Of a stretch of 64,000 nucleotides of DNA, positions 12,218 to 21,839 are shown one piece after another. The stretch comes from Chrysophaeum taylorii (taxonomy: Eukaryota > Sar > Pelagophyceae > Pelagomonadales > Pelagomonadaceae): contig JAQMWT010000388.1 in NCBI GenBank assembly GCA_029834535.1, forward strand, positions 213,176 to 277,175. Reading direction: 5' to 3'. A program made the position numbers and the translations under genes. The stretch's first letter is position 1. Every line of letters starts with the position of its first letter. The notes below the pieces were generated by a model. That model searched no databases. It saw only the letters and a list, made by a program, of their open reading frames with translations, and was not told the DNA's origin.

Positions 12218-14067
12218 TTATCCGCCGTCGTCGTCGTCTCCAAACCCCCAGGCCCAGGTCCGCGTGTTTCGGGGGGGGCAGACGCGCCAGAGGCGGTCGA
12301 GTTTGGCCTTGTCCCGGGCGAGGCGGCCGCACACAAAGTCGACGTCGGAAAAGTCGTGCTCACCGCAGAGATCCGCCTTCCGGAGCTCGGCGCGGACCTC
12401 GGGGTCCTCGTCGAGGAGGCCGCTGAGACCGAGGCGGGCGCAGAAGAGGCGGTGGACCTTCTCGTAGAGACGAAAGTCGAGGGCGTTGTGGAAAAAAGCG
12501 CCGCGGCAGGCGTGGGGGTCGAGGCGGAGTGCGAGGGCGCCCGAGCACTGCCGCTCGAGGGAGTACGAGCTGCGCGCGGCCTCGAAGTCGCGCCCGTCGG
12601 GCGCCGGCTCGAGGCCAAAAACGCGCATCGCGAGCTTCGTGGACGCGTTGTAGGCCTCGAGGAGGCCGACAAAGGCGTGGCGCTCTATCGCCTTGAAGGC
12701 CGCCACGAGGTGCCGGTCCTCGAGGGTCGCGTTCCGGTAGGCGTGGCACTCGGCGAGGACGGCGCACGCCGGCCGACGGTCGCACCTCCGCGCGTCCCGA
12801 CACCCGTGGCTGTCGCCAAACAGTTTGACGAAAATGTTTTGGTACTCGGGAAGTTCGACAAAGTCCCGGAAACTAAATCTCGCGTAGGGCGTGTCGTCGC
12901 CCTTCCGGGGCACGGCGGGCCGGAACACCCCCGGCCGGAGGTTGTAGTTGTCGCTGTTGGGCGAGTGGCCGCGGTAATAGTACGCGGACGCGAGGCGCGT
13001 GAACGGCATCCGGAAGAGCGTCATCGAGTTCGCGCCGGGGGACTGCGCGCCGCAGCAGGGCCGGCTGCGTCGAGCTTGGTTGAGCGGCATGGGGGGTCGC
13101 CGTCGGCCCTGCGTCGTCGTCGTCGTCGTCGTCGCTTTTGCGGCGGCGGCGGCGGCGAAGATCTGCTCGTCGACGGCCTCCGCGTGGATTGCCTGAGCCG
13201 CCCTGTGACACGCCCCCATGTTATCGGTCGCGCGCCGCATCGGACCGCGCGTGTCGTCGTCGGGAGGTGTCCCGGCGGGACGACTCGTAGTAGTAGTAGT
13301 AGTAAAGTTGTGCCAGATCTGCGCGACGCGCGGCCGGGAAATGACGTCGCGAGCGTACAAACCCGTCTCGTCGGCGCGCGCGTCGAGCTCGGCGAGCGTC
13401 ACGCCCATCCGCGCAAAAAACGCGACGCGCGACTCCATCGGCCACGAAAGGTGCGAGCGGAGCCGCGAGAGGAGACCCTGGGCGCGCGCCGTGCTCGCTT
13501 TCCACGCGTCGCCCTCGCGCCAAATGCCCGCCAGCTCGAGGTCGGAATCCGACGGCGCCGGCCGGAACGCCGACCGGTAAAAGCTCACGCCCGTCCGGTC
13601 GTACCACTCGCGGCTGCAGCACGCCATGTCAACCAGCTGCGTCATCGAGCTCGTGTGCCTTCCAATCCCCTGGACGAAGGGACACGTCGACGACGACGCG
13701 AAGCACGAGATTTCCGAGAGGCACAGCGACGGCACGCAGCAGGGGTTCAGCCACCCCGCCTCGTGCGTCGCGATCTCCATCTTCTCCGGACCCACCCTCG
13801 CGAGTCCAGGGTTCTGGCCGCACGCGACGCGCCGAGCGAGGTTCGCCATCGCCGTCCCGCCGGCCTGCGCATTTCAACAAGTTGTCTCCGAACAAAAAAC
13901 CAACCAACGAACGAACGAACGAACGAACAAACGAACGACCGACCTACCTTGGGGATGTGCGTCCAGTGGATCGCGAACAGCGCCTCCTTGCATTGTTGCT
14001 CCTCGCCAGCCGTCAACACGGCCACGACGACCACACACCACCGTCTCATGTAGGGTCGTCGCGGCAT
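12218..14067 (-). CDS. Sulfotransferase (Sulfotransfer_2-like), two exons
   Basis: Exon 1 (14067-13948) encodes a signal-anchor-like N-terminus (RRWCVVVVAVLTA) and the first half of the PAPS-binding motif. An 83-nt intron (13865-13947) interrupts that motif, and exon 2 (13864-12218) completes it as HIPKAGGTA at aa 37-45, giving 588 aa. The intron contains GTTC-type tetranucleotide repeats. The 3'-phosphate-binding segment is TLFRMPFTRLASAYYY. This is the layout of Golgi carbohydrate sulfotransferases: type II membrane protein, HIPK(T/A)GGT, then RxPxxRxxSxYY. The acceptor is unknown; algal sulfated polysaccharides would be a natural substrate. Low-complexity Thr and Ala runs separate the two motifs. 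The stop codon is 3 nt before the cactin ATG. Confidence 0.8.
13865..13947 (-). other. Intron with tetranucleotide repeat in the sulfotransferase gene
   Basis: This GT-AG intron splits the HIPK/AGGTA codons in phase 0. Its plus-strand sequence contains (GAAC)n around 13908-13936, the same repeat family as the (TTCG)n tract at 16891-16928. Confidence 0.8.
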
Positions 14068-14303
14068 CAAGAAAACAAGGGTCGACGCAAGGGATAGGTC
14101 CGTTGGATATGAGAGCTCGGTCCGGAGGGCGAACAAGCATAATAATCACCTTGAGACGCGAGAGAGAAGAAAGGACGTCTCGCGTCCCGACGGGGTGGTC
14201 TCGCGCGAGAAACAGAGCGAGCGAGCGAGCGAGCGAGCGGGCACGGAGCATCATTCATCTCCGCGTATATATGGCGCCCGGAGGGAGGGGAGGGAGGAAG
14301 AGC

Positions 14304-14660
14304 CTAGATATCGGTGTTGAGGAGGCCGGAGACCCGCTGCATGATGTAGTCCTGCTGCGGGTCGTAGGGCGTGTCCTTGGACGGCATCTCGAGGACAGTC
14401 GGGATCGTCTTGTTGTAGTTTTTGAGGAGATGTCGGATCTCGTTGGCGACGTGCTGGTTGATGAGGACGATGCCGATGTCGTCGCGATTGGTGAAGTCGT
14501 TGAAGGCGTGCTCGATAACCGAAGCCGGCGTGTCGCTCTTGACGACCAGAAAGTTCGACTTGTCCGCCGTGCGGTGCCCGACGCCGGCGAGCAAAAATCC
14601 CGTCACCGTGTCTTCGTCGCCGATGAGCGCGACGAGCTTGCCGTCTGCTGCCGCCGCCAT
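14304..14660 (-). CDS. VMA7: V-type proton ATPase subunit F
   Basis: The protein is 118 aa, the usual length for subunit F. It shows the small Rossmann-like fold expected of the family: KLVALIGDEDTVTGFLLAGV at the N-terminus, DIGIVLINQHVANEIR in the middle, and IPTVLEMPSKDTPYDPQQD near the end. Subunit F sits in the central stalk of the V1 sector and couples ATP hydrolysis to rotation, acidifying vacuoles and endosomes. It follows the CCCH gene on the same strand, with 88 bp between that gene's stop and this ATG. No introns are seen. Confidence 0.95.
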   Translation of the reverse strand: MAAAADGKLVALIGDEDTVTGFLLAGVGHRTADKSNFLVVKSDTPASVIEHAFNDFTNRDDIGIVLINQHVANEIRHLLKNYNKTIPTVLEMPSKDTPYDPQQDYIMQRVSGLLNTDI

Positions 14661-14748
14661 GCGCGTGCTTTTTCCGACACTACTACCCTAGGCACTAGTC
14701 GACTAATAATAATAAACCCTATTAGAACTAAAACTTCGCGAGGCTTCT

Positions 14749-16803
14749 TCAGCCCGCAGGGACGAGGAGGTCGGGGTCGTCGTCGGGGCGCGCGTGGGGG
14801 TCGTCGTTGTCGTGGAGTGCTTGGTCGAGCCAGGCTTGGGGGAGGTCGGAGGGAAAGGGGTCGTTGAGCTCGGGGTCGGCGTCTCTGTATAGCCACTTCG
14901 AAAGGCGGGTAGAAAAGGAGGCGGCGGCGCGGGCGGCCATGGTGACCGCCGCTTTGTGAAACCAGGGGGGCGCGTCGCGCGGGAGCTCTTCGACCCCCCA
15001 GGTGGTGCATCTCGTCTTGGGGAGAGCGGTATCGTCGTCGTCGTCGTCGAGGGGCTCGAGGAGCCACGCGTGGACGGGGACGGCGGCGCGGTCGTAGGCG
15101 TCCGTCTCGGGAACGAGAGCGGTCGTGACCGAAAAACGGAGTCGGAGCCAGGCCCCGGGTCTCGAAGCGAGGGCGGGCGGGGCGGCGCGCCAGGCGACGA
15201 TCGTGGCGCGGTCGTGCGGTTTGACGAAAGGAACGGCGAGAGCGCCGCGTTCGTGGACGAGAACCGTGCGGGCGTCGTAGCGGTAGACGACGTGGTGGGC
15301 CTTGGTGAGTTCGTCGGGGTAGAGCGTAGCGTGCGGGGGTTTCTCGAGGACGTGGACGAGGGTAGGGAGGTCGCGGGGAAGGACGCACGTCGAAAAAGCG
15401 AGAGCGGCGTTCGTCGCGCCGTCGACGTGTTGTCGCGAGCCGCCGAGGCTCTCGATGGTGTCGGGTCGATCCCAGCGCGAATCCTGCGCGACGCGGTTTT
15501 CTACGAGATCCCACGCGTGGAGCGCGTCGAAGAGCGGTCGCGTCTTGATCGCCTCCTTGACTTTTTTGCGGATAAATCTCCGGACGTCGGCCATGTCCGA
15601 AGGGAGACGCGGGGACTTGCGCAACTTGGCCGCCTCGGCCTCGCGGCGGTCCTCCTCTTCGTCGAGCTGCTCGGCCATCCGCCGCGAGGCTTCGTCGCCA
15701 TCGACCTGCTTCCACGGGTCGGCGAAGCGGTCGTTATCCAGAAGCTTCTCGAGGTCGCCGACGACGGTGCCGTCGTACGTGACGCCCGAGGCCGCTTCGC
15801 CCGGGAGATACTTGCGCAAGACTCCCATCATGTAGCCGCCCTTGTTTCGGATCGAGGAATGGATGTCTTCCATCGCCTCGCGGAACTCGTGGAGGGCGGC
15901 CATCGCGTGCTTGGGGTTGAGTCGGAGAATCGTCTTTATGTGCCGCGTGTCGATGTGCTGGTGGCACCCGGGAATGGCGAGAATCGCCTGGCGGTAAGAC
16001 TCGGGCAGAGGCTCGAGGATCGGCAGAATCTCGTCGATCTCCGCCTGCGTCGCTACGGGTGGTGGCGGCGCTACTGCTCTCTCGTCCCTCGCGACCCCCA
16101 CGCCCCGCGCCTTCTGACGTTGATTATACTCGGCGATCGTCGTCACCCCCGCCTCCTTAAACAGCTGCGCCATGCGGTCCGACTCGGACGATGCCGGCAC
16201 TCTCATCTTGGTCCCGGGAGCCGCCGCCGCCGCCGCCGCCGCCTCGGCCAGCGGGACTCCGTCCTCCTCGCCGACGGCCAGACCGGTACTCGGATCGTGA
16301 GAGAAACGACAATTATCGCCGCGCGCGCACCTCCCGTTCATGAAATCCCGGCAGATCTCCTGGTGGCGGTGGTGGTTCGAATCGCCGCCGCGCGAGTTCG
16401 ACGAAACCCCGCGGTCGTCGTCGTACGGACGGTACTCGGGGGGGGGGAGGTACTCGCGGCGCGCCCTCTCGGGCGACCATCGCGGCTCGGGCCGCCGCCA
16501 CCGCGGATCTTCGTCGCGGTGTCGCCGCCGCCCGCGCGACTCCGACCGCCGCTCGTACCGCCGCGGGCTCCGACTCCGAGACCTTCGCCGCCGACGCTTC
16601 TCGCGGTGCCGCCGCTCCGCCTCTCCGATCTCACCGCCCTCAACCGGAGACTCGACGGGCTGGTAAGACCCAGGATATTCCTCCCTGCGACTCCGACGCT
16701 TCCGGTACCGTCGGTCATCGGGCCGCCACCGCGCATCGCCGTCGACGCCATCCGCCTGCGCGACCGGCCACGCACGATTTCGTCGCTCCCTTCCAATCTC
16801 CAT
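14749..16803 (-). CDS. CCCH zinc-finger protein with hnRNP-Q-type acidic domain
   Basis: Starting at the ATG at 16803 the protein is 684 aa. The frame is open upstream from a GTG, but no ATG lies there. The first 140 residues are Arg/Ser/Glu-rich in the manner of splicing-related proteins (RRRRRSRSRSPRR). A CCCH finger follows (ICRDFMNGRCARGDNCRFSH; C-x7-C-x5-C-x3-H at about aa 151-169). A helical domain then runs from EIDEILPILEPLPESYRQ to SSIRNKGGYMMGVLRKYL; its end matches the N-terminal acidic domain of hnRNP Q/R. The C-terminal 300 residues are not recognised. An RNA-processing role is inferred, with no RRM visible. Confidence 0.7.
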   Translation of the reverse strand: MEIGRERRNRAWPVAQADGVDGDARWRPDDRRYRKRRSRREEYPGSYQPVESPVEGGEIGEAERRHREKRRRRRSRSRSPRRYERRSESRGRRRHRDEDPRWRRPEPRWSPERARREYLPPPEYRPYDDDRGVSSNSRGGDSNHHRHQEICRDFMNGRCARGDNCRFSHDPSTGLAVGEEDGVPLAEAAAAAAAAPGTKMRVPASSESDRMAQLFKEAGVTTIAEYNQRQKARGVGVARDERAVAPPPPVATQAEIDEILPILEPLPESYRQAILAIPGCHQHIDTRHIKTILRLNPKHAMAALHEFREAMEDIHSSIRNKGGYMMGVLRKYLPGEAASGVTYDGTVVGDLEKLLDNDRFADPWKQVDGDEASRRMAEQLDEEEDRREAEAAKLRKSPRLPSDMADVRRFIRKKVKEAIKTRPLFDALHAWDLVENRVAQDSRWDRPDTIESLGGSRQHVDGATNAALAFSTCVLPRDLPTLVHVLEKPPHATLYPDELTKAHHVVYRYDARTVLVHERGALAVPFVKPHDRATIVAWRAAPPALASRPGAWLRLRFSVTTALVPETDAYDRAAVPVHAWLLEPLDDDDDDTALPKTRCTTWGVEELPRDAPPWFHKAAVTMAARAAASFSTRLSKWLYRDADPELNDPFPSDLPQAWLDQALHDNDDPHARPDDDPDLLVPAG

Positions 16804-16890
16804 CCCTTCACCCAAAAAAGGCGGGTAAGCTTTCGAGGCCACGTGGGGTCAATGATGGTGAGAGGCCAAAAGGCGGGTTCCGGAGCCTTG

Positions 16891-16928
16891 TTCGTTCGTT
16901 CGTTCGTTCGTTCGTTCGTTCGTTCGTT
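16891..16928. repeat. (TTCG)n microsatellite
   Basis: About nine tandem TTCG units lie upstream of the CCCH-protein gene. Confidence 0.9.
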
Positions 16929-17113
16929 CATTCAGAGCCCATATTATCACTGGAGCGCGGACCACCATAGAAAAGCTACCGGTCTAGGCCGGCGCGGCCC
17001 GCCTTGGAACCGACCGTGGAGGGTTAGATGGTTGGATGCCAGCAAGACTTGAAGTCTCGGAGGAGTAATACAATAGCGACGAAACGTGCCGCCAAGGCGG
17101 CGGGCGGTTCCTG

Positions 17114-17158
17114 AGACCAGGAGCGTATGAGGAAATGAATTCGTGGTCTATACGCTCC
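17114..17158. repeat. Interleaved inverted repeats (A-B-A'-B')
   Basis: AGACCA (17114-17119) pairs with TGGTCT (17144-17149), and GGAGCGTAT (17120-17128) pairs with ATACGCTCC (17150-17158). The arms come in the order A, B, 15-nt spacer, A', B', which allows a pseudoknot or two exclusive hairpins. The block ends 3 bp before the stop codon of the neighbouring minus-strand gene. Confidence 0.55.
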
Positions 17159-17160
17159 TA

Positions 17161-17992
17161 TTACGCTTTTGAGGAGTCCTCCCCCTTGGAGGATTTTGAG
17201 GAAAGAAGCGAGGCACCGAAGGTAGCGGCGAGGGCGACGACGACGATCGCAGCTCCGACCTTGCCCGCGGCGGTGAGGGCGCTGACGATGAGGCCCGCCG
17301 CGACGACGCCGGCGAAGATGGAAGTGAGAGCCTCGAGGAAGGGCATGCCGAGGACGAAGGCGATCATGGCGCCGGTCCAGGCGCCCGTTCCCGGGAAGGG
17401 TACGCCGACGAAGGCGGCGAGGGCGGTCCAGCGCTTGTTGCCGTCAAGGACTTGCGAGGACTTGGAGCGCGCTTTTTTCAGGGGCACCTCGAGGAGGCGC
17501 TGGACGAGGGGCGCGCGAAGGCCGAGAAGCAAGGGCACGATGGGGAGCCTGCGGGGTCGTCGTCGGGACGGGACGGGACGGAAGTCGCACATGTTTCCCA
17601 GCACGCAGAGCGCGAAGGTCTGGGCCAGAGGGACCTGCGGGGCGAGATGCGCGGCGCGGTATCCGACGACGCACGCCCATCCACACGCCGACGGGGATGG
17701 CTCCGCGGAGCTCGACGACGGGCATCGCGGCGATGGCGGCGACAATCGCGACGTCGGGCAGGCCGGATGACCGGAGCGCGAGGGCCACGCGCTCGCCAAG
17801 GTGCGGCTCGGCCGCGGCGGCCGAGGCGGCGGCGATCGCCGGCTTGACGGCCACGGCCGCCGCCGCGGCGGCAAGGGCGAGCTTTTTTTTCGTTGCGGGG
17901 GCGACGGACGGCGGTGCGCGCACCGTGGTGGGGGTCGTCGAGAGCCGGAGCGCTCCCACCGCGCGCAAAAACAGCAGCAGAAGCCGAAGCAT
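17161..17992 (-). CDS. Small multidrug export family membrane protein, three exons
   Basis: Exons 17992-17675, 17634-17591 and 17548-17161 join through introns of 40 and 42 nt to 249 aa. The spliced core reads VELRGAIPVGVWMG, then VPLAQTFALCVLGNM, then LPIVPLLLGL, the hallmark of the Sm_multidrug_ex (PF06695, COG2426) family. A second hydrophobic half follows (GTGAWTGAMIAFVLGMPFLEA and the Ala/Val-rich C-terminus). The N-terminus is hydrophobic (RLLLLFLRAVGAL) and then Ser/Thr/Pro- and Ala-rich, which could be a plastid or secretory leader. The transported substrate is not known for the family. It is divergent from the gene at 18254 with 261 bp between starts. Confidence 0.8.
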
Positions 17993-18253
17993 GCTGAAAT
18001 AATATCTTCAACAAAATTGCCGTTGAATAATGAGAGCCGTTTGTGCTTCTTTCCTCCCTCGACGACGTGGTTTTCTTTTTTGAAGTATGTTGCGCATCTT
18101 CCAGGAATGTGACGAGAGGGAGGTTCTGCATCTGGGACCTGGGACACACGATCGTGCTTTCGCCGGAATTGGAGAGGAAGGGGACCGCGTGTTTTGCGAG
18201 ATCCTTGACTAACGACGACGGCTGGGGCGGCCACCGAATTTTGGTGGGACGCA

Positions 18254-19381
18254 ATGGACGACGCGGAGCGGGGGGGGTCTGAACTCGAGGAGGTCGAACA
18301 CCGCGGGCCGGCGACGCGGCTGCTGGTGGTGTCGCACGAATGCTCGCCGGCGCAGGCGGAATATCAGAAGCTCCGGGTGAACCCCGGGAGCATGAGTAAT
18401 TTGTTCTACAAGGACGCTACGCCGCGGGGGGAGCACTACATGCAGTGCGTCGTCAAGCTTCTGGGTCGCGAGCACGAGTCTGAGGCCCAGCGGCGCGTCG
18501 TCCCGCTCAAGCTGACGCTGTGCTACGACGACGGTCAGCCGATCGAGGCGGTCGACCACAGCTCGCTGCGCATATTGAGTTCGAATTCCCATCTCAAGGC
18601 GGCCATCCCGGCCAACGAGGACCACGTCACCTTCTCGTACCGCATCGAGCTAGGCTCGTTTCGTCGCGCCGACCGGTCGTTCGCCGTTCGAGTCGAGGCC
18701 GACGCCGACGCGACCCATCGCCCGTCGAGTTACCTCGCATTGAGCAAGTGCCGCGAGATCGAGCCCTGTCTCACGCCGGCCGTCTACGTGCTGTCGAAAA
18801 AGAAGTTGAACGATCCCTCGCCGCAGGGCATGCAGCTCGGCGGACTCCCCGTCCCCGCGAGGTCGGGCGGCATCTCTGCCTCGCCGTTTGCCCCCGCTAC
18901 CCTCCCGCGGCCCGACTTTGGCCCGGCGACGAACGGGTATCCCGCGTTACCCAAGCGCAAGTTTGTGGGGGAGGACTACGACGACGGTGGCCCCGAGCAG
19001 ATCCGCCTCCGGTGGTCGGGTACCGGTACGCACGCCGAGCCCGACGACACCTCGGCCATCATGGTCCGCCTCACCGCGATCGAGTCACAGGTCTCGCAGC
19101 TCGCGAGCGTCATAAACAAGTTCACCGGAACCTTTGAGCAAATCGCCCAGCAGCCCACCATTCTCCCGCCAGCGAGCGCCGCCGAGCCCGCCGACCCGAA
19201 CGGCCAGCGCTACTACACGCAGTCTCCGAGATCCGTCTACAACGTCACGCGCATCCTGCCGCCCTTCGCCGACGATCCCGTCCACCAGCAGCAGGGATCT
19301 TCGCCCCACGCACAGCAACACGCGGGTGTTCAACCGCCGCAGCAGCGCCACCGCGCCTCGCCCGCCAACATTGGGTGCTGA
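18254..19381 (+). CDS. Unrecognised protein with a beta-rich N-terminal domain
   Basis: This is a 375-aa protein from a clear ATG, without introns. The first 180 residues look like one folded beta-rich domain: LRVNPGSMSNLFYKD, YMQCVVKLLGRE, VVPLKLTLCYDDGQPIE and VTFSYRIELGSF are regular alternations of hydrophobic and polar residues, ending in FAVRVEAD. Residues 190-260 are Pro/Gly-rich linker. A heptad-like helix follows (IMVRLTAIESQVSQLASVI), suggesting oligomerisation, then a Gln/Pro-rich tail. I cannot name the family. A beta-sandwich adaptor or DNA-binding domain joined to a coiled coil is possible but unproven. Confidence 0.6.
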   Translation: MDDAERGGSELEEVEHRGPATRLLVVSHECSPAQAEYQKLRVNPGSMSNLFYKDATPRGEHYMQCVVKLLGREHESEAQRRVVPLKLTLCYDDGQPIEAVDHSSLRILSSNSHLKAAIPANEDHVTFSYRIELGSFRRADRSFAVRVEADADATHRPSSYLALSKCREIEPCLTPAVYVLSKKKLNDPSPQGMQLGGLPVPARSGGISASPFAPATLPRPDFGPATNGYPALPKRKFVGEDYDDGGPEQIRLRWSGTGTHAEPDDTSAIMVRLTAIESQVSQLASVINKFTGTFEQIAQQPTILPPASAAEPADPNGQRYYTQSPRSVYNVTRILPPFADDPVHQQQGSSPHAQQHAGVQPPQQRHRASPANIGC

Positions 19382-20261
19382 CGACGACGAGACGACCAAA
19401 AAACAAAGAAAAACAAAGGAAGAAAGACAAACAGACAGGCAGACGCGGTTGTTACAGACAAACGCACCACTGTCGTCACCACGCTCTTTGGACAAACACA
19501 AAGAGCACCACTCGTCGTCGTTCTCGTCGCTGTGACCTTTTTTTTGCCCAAGACACGCTTCTTTCGATGAGTACTCGTTGCGCGCCGCACCACCTTCTCG
19601 CTCGGGGGAGCTCCATATACATCAACCCCACCACCCGCGATTTCAATACCTCGTCGAAAGCCACGAGCGCCCCAGAGGATGCCCCGTTCGCGCCGCTGCC
19701 GCCGCCGACCCCACCATCACGCCGAGTGGTCGAGGGTCTACCAACACATTTTCGACTTCCACGTGCCCACCGGGCGTCCTTCCTCTTCGACTGTACACAT
19801 GCCGCGCTCGCAAATCCTAACAACAAACACGCCCCCTGTCAATTAATATCCAGCGCGCCGTGATCCGCTTTGCGACACACGCTCCGCGCCAATTCCTCGA
19901 CGTCCGTTTGCACATAACTCTCTCTGACGGAAGAGCCATCCCCTCCTTGTGGTGTTGTGCTATCTCACTGTCTCCTCCCGCGAGGCAACGACCCCTCTCC
20001 TGGGACGACCTGTATCGGACGGGTTCTTTCCACGATTATACGCCGAGATCCATCCGCCCGATGTTCTGTTCTTGTTACATGACATCCAGTGACCTCGCAC
20101 GGCGGCGCACTATCATCATACACCCTACTCCACCTTCTCTTCGGCGGAATCGTCGTATTAGCTCTCACCTAATAGCCAGTTGCTTCGCCTACCCAGTGTG
20201 ATGCTGATGCCGATGCCGATGCTGATGCCGATGCCGATGCTGATGCTGATGCAGATGCAGA
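19382..20261. other. Intergenic, no gene seen
   Basis: These 880 bp lie between convergent genes. The frames are short and not coding-like. The right end carries the hexamer repeat listed separately. Confidence 0.4.
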
Positions 20262-20266
20262 TCAGA
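20199..20266. repeat. (GATGCC/GATGCT)n hexanucleotide repeat
   Basis: About eleven units of GATGCC, GATGCT or GATGCA overlap the stop codon of the prolyl 4-hydroxylase gene. Confidence 0.85.
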
Positions 20267-21722
20267 TCACCCGGGGTCGAGGTTTATCGATGATCGATGA
20301 TGGCGGCCTTTTTAGTTGCCGTCTGCTCCGCTTTTTTTTAGAGGACGTGGCAGTCATCGTCGTCGCCGACGGGCGTTTATTATTATCGCGGAGGGAGTCC
20401 TCGTCGTGTCGTCTCGCCCCGGAGGACGGGTGCTCGAGGGCCACGAAGGGGGTCGTCGAGGTCCGTGCTCGCCCATGATTCCTGGAGGAGGGGTAGGAGG
20501 AGGAGGAGGAGGAGGACCCCCATTTGTAGAGGACCTCGGTGCGGATGATGTACTTGGATCCGCTTGCGACGTTGGAGCCCTCGTGAATAAGAGAGCCTGC
20601 GGCGTCACCGTGCGGAAAGAAAAGGACCGAGCCGGCGCGGGGGGTGACCCCAAAGACGCGCAAGGTGTTGTCGTCGGCGGCCGAGTAGAAGGCGGTCGTC
20701 CCACCCGAAAAGTCGTCGTTGAGGTAGACGACGGCGGTGAGCTTGGAGAGGCGGTCTCCAAAGGCGTCGTATACATAGTTGCCGGCGGAGTCGAGAGCGG
20801 AAGCCGGCCAGGCGCCGTCGACGTGGGGGCGGTAAGTGCCGCCGGCATCGTAGCGGTAGAGGCGCCAGCGAGCGTTGAGGCCGCATAGTTCGGCTCTGCC
20901 GACGGCGCGACCGCGCGCGTCGCGGCAGTCGTCGTAGGTCTGGGGCAGGTGGGACCTACACCGTTCAAATAAGCCCTCGTTCAACGCGGCGTCCGCTAGC
21001 CACACGACGGTCTTGGACCGTTCGCTCACGCCCGTCTTAAGATTGGTCCGAGGCTCGGGATCGTCGAGATCGTCGTCGTCGTCCGCGAGCGCGGCGAAAG
21101 CACCTTTGGTGCGCGCCGCAGCGAGCGCGAGGCGATCGCGTTGGTCGGGGTCGAGCGGCTCGTCGGGTTCGAAGCCAAGCTGCGTGGCGATATCAAGGAG
21201 CTCTCGGCACTCGCCGACCGATAGGACGCCGTTCAGGACGAACGCGCCCTCGACCGCGCCGACTTCGACCCGTCGCGCGGTCGCGGGTGCCAGGGTCCTC
21301 ACCTCCCGCGATGTCCAGATGCGCAGGTCGTAGCGATTCGGCGGCTGGCGCTCCAACGCCTTTTCGGTATGCGCGACGAAAAAAGAAGAAACCGACGCCG
21401 AGCGCTCCGCTGGGCCGCCGCCCAAATTTGGGCGCCTCTCGCAAGGTTCCCACGGATCAAAGCGCACGACCGCGACGGGCTCGCGGGGCACGGCGGCCGG
21501 CTCCCCCGCCGCCACGCGACACAGCAGCCACAGCAGCGCAAACGACGCCACCTCGTCCTCGTGCCGGGCGGCGTCGGCGTCGCGGACCCACCGCTGCAGC
21601 GCGCCGACTTTGGCGACCCCTCCCAGCCTCGAAAGCTCCGCGAGGCGCGAGGCGGCCTCGCCCCACCGCTTTTCTTGCAGCGCCGCGGACACACCATTGC
21701 ACACCTCACGACGAGACATCAT
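20262..21722 (-). CDS. Prolyl 4-hydroxylase-like 2OG-Fe(II) oxygenase
   Basis: The protein is 486 aa from the ATG at 21722. The frame stays open further upstream, but that part overlaps the divergent protease gene. The catalytic double-stranded beta-helix is clear: NARWRLYRYDAGGTYRPHVD gives the HxD iron ligands, and SLIHEGSNV gives the distal His, followed by KYIIRTEVLY with the basic 2-oxoglutarate-binding position. KLTAVVYLNDDFSGGTTAFY is the usual strand pair between them. The N-terminal 200 residues are helical and unassigned. The last 75 residues after the catalytic domain are Ser/Arg/Lys-rich and end in several basic clusters that could act as a nuclear signal. The substrate is unknown. 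Confidence 0.8.
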   Translation of the reverse strand: MMSRREVCNGVSAALQEKRWGEAASRLAELSRLGGVAKVGALQRWVRDADAARHEDEVASFALLWLLCRVAAGEPAAVPREPVAVVRFDPWEPCERRPNLGGGPAERSASVSSFFVAHTEKALERQPPNRYDLRIWTSREVRTLAPATARRVEVGAVEGAFVLNGVLSVGECRELLDIATQLGFEPDEPLDPDQRDRLALAAARTKGAFAALADDDDDLDDPEPRTNLKTGVSERSKTVVWLADAALNEGLFERCRSHLPQTYDDCRDARGRAVGRAELCGLNARWRLYRYDAGGTYRPHVDGAWPASALDSAGNYVYDAFGDRLSKLTAVVYLNDDFSGGTTAFYSAADDNTLRVFGVTPRAGSVLFFPHGDAAGSLIHEGSNVASGSKYIIRTEVLYKWGSSSSSSSYPSSRNHGRARTSTTPFVALEHPSSGARRHDEDSLRDNNKRPSATTMTATSSKKKRSRRQLKRPPSSIIDKPRPRVI

Positions 21723-21839
21723 CAATATTCGGGGGATAGGTGGTACTCTACGCAACGGATATATAGCCCTGGAGCGACGACGAGGACGCCGCGATAGATA
21801 CCTTACCCACTCACTCACCAACGGGTGTTTCGAAAGTTG

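Larger units (their letters stand above)
16804..17160. other. Intergenic with tetranucleotide repeat and structured inverted repeats
   Basis: No protein gene is supportable here. The stretch holds the (TTCG)n tract and the interleaved inverted repeats listed separately. The 200 bp between them are not recognisable as a tRNA, snRNA or snoRNA. Confidence 0.4.

Noticed and set aside
14956-17052. A 698-codon plus-strand open frame
   Set aside because: Antisense to the CCCH protein, which has clear domains; high GC keeps the opposite frame open.
16940-17113. Possible snRNA or snoRNA between two genes
   Set aside because: Short hairpins occur, but no box or conserved core of a known RNA was recognised.
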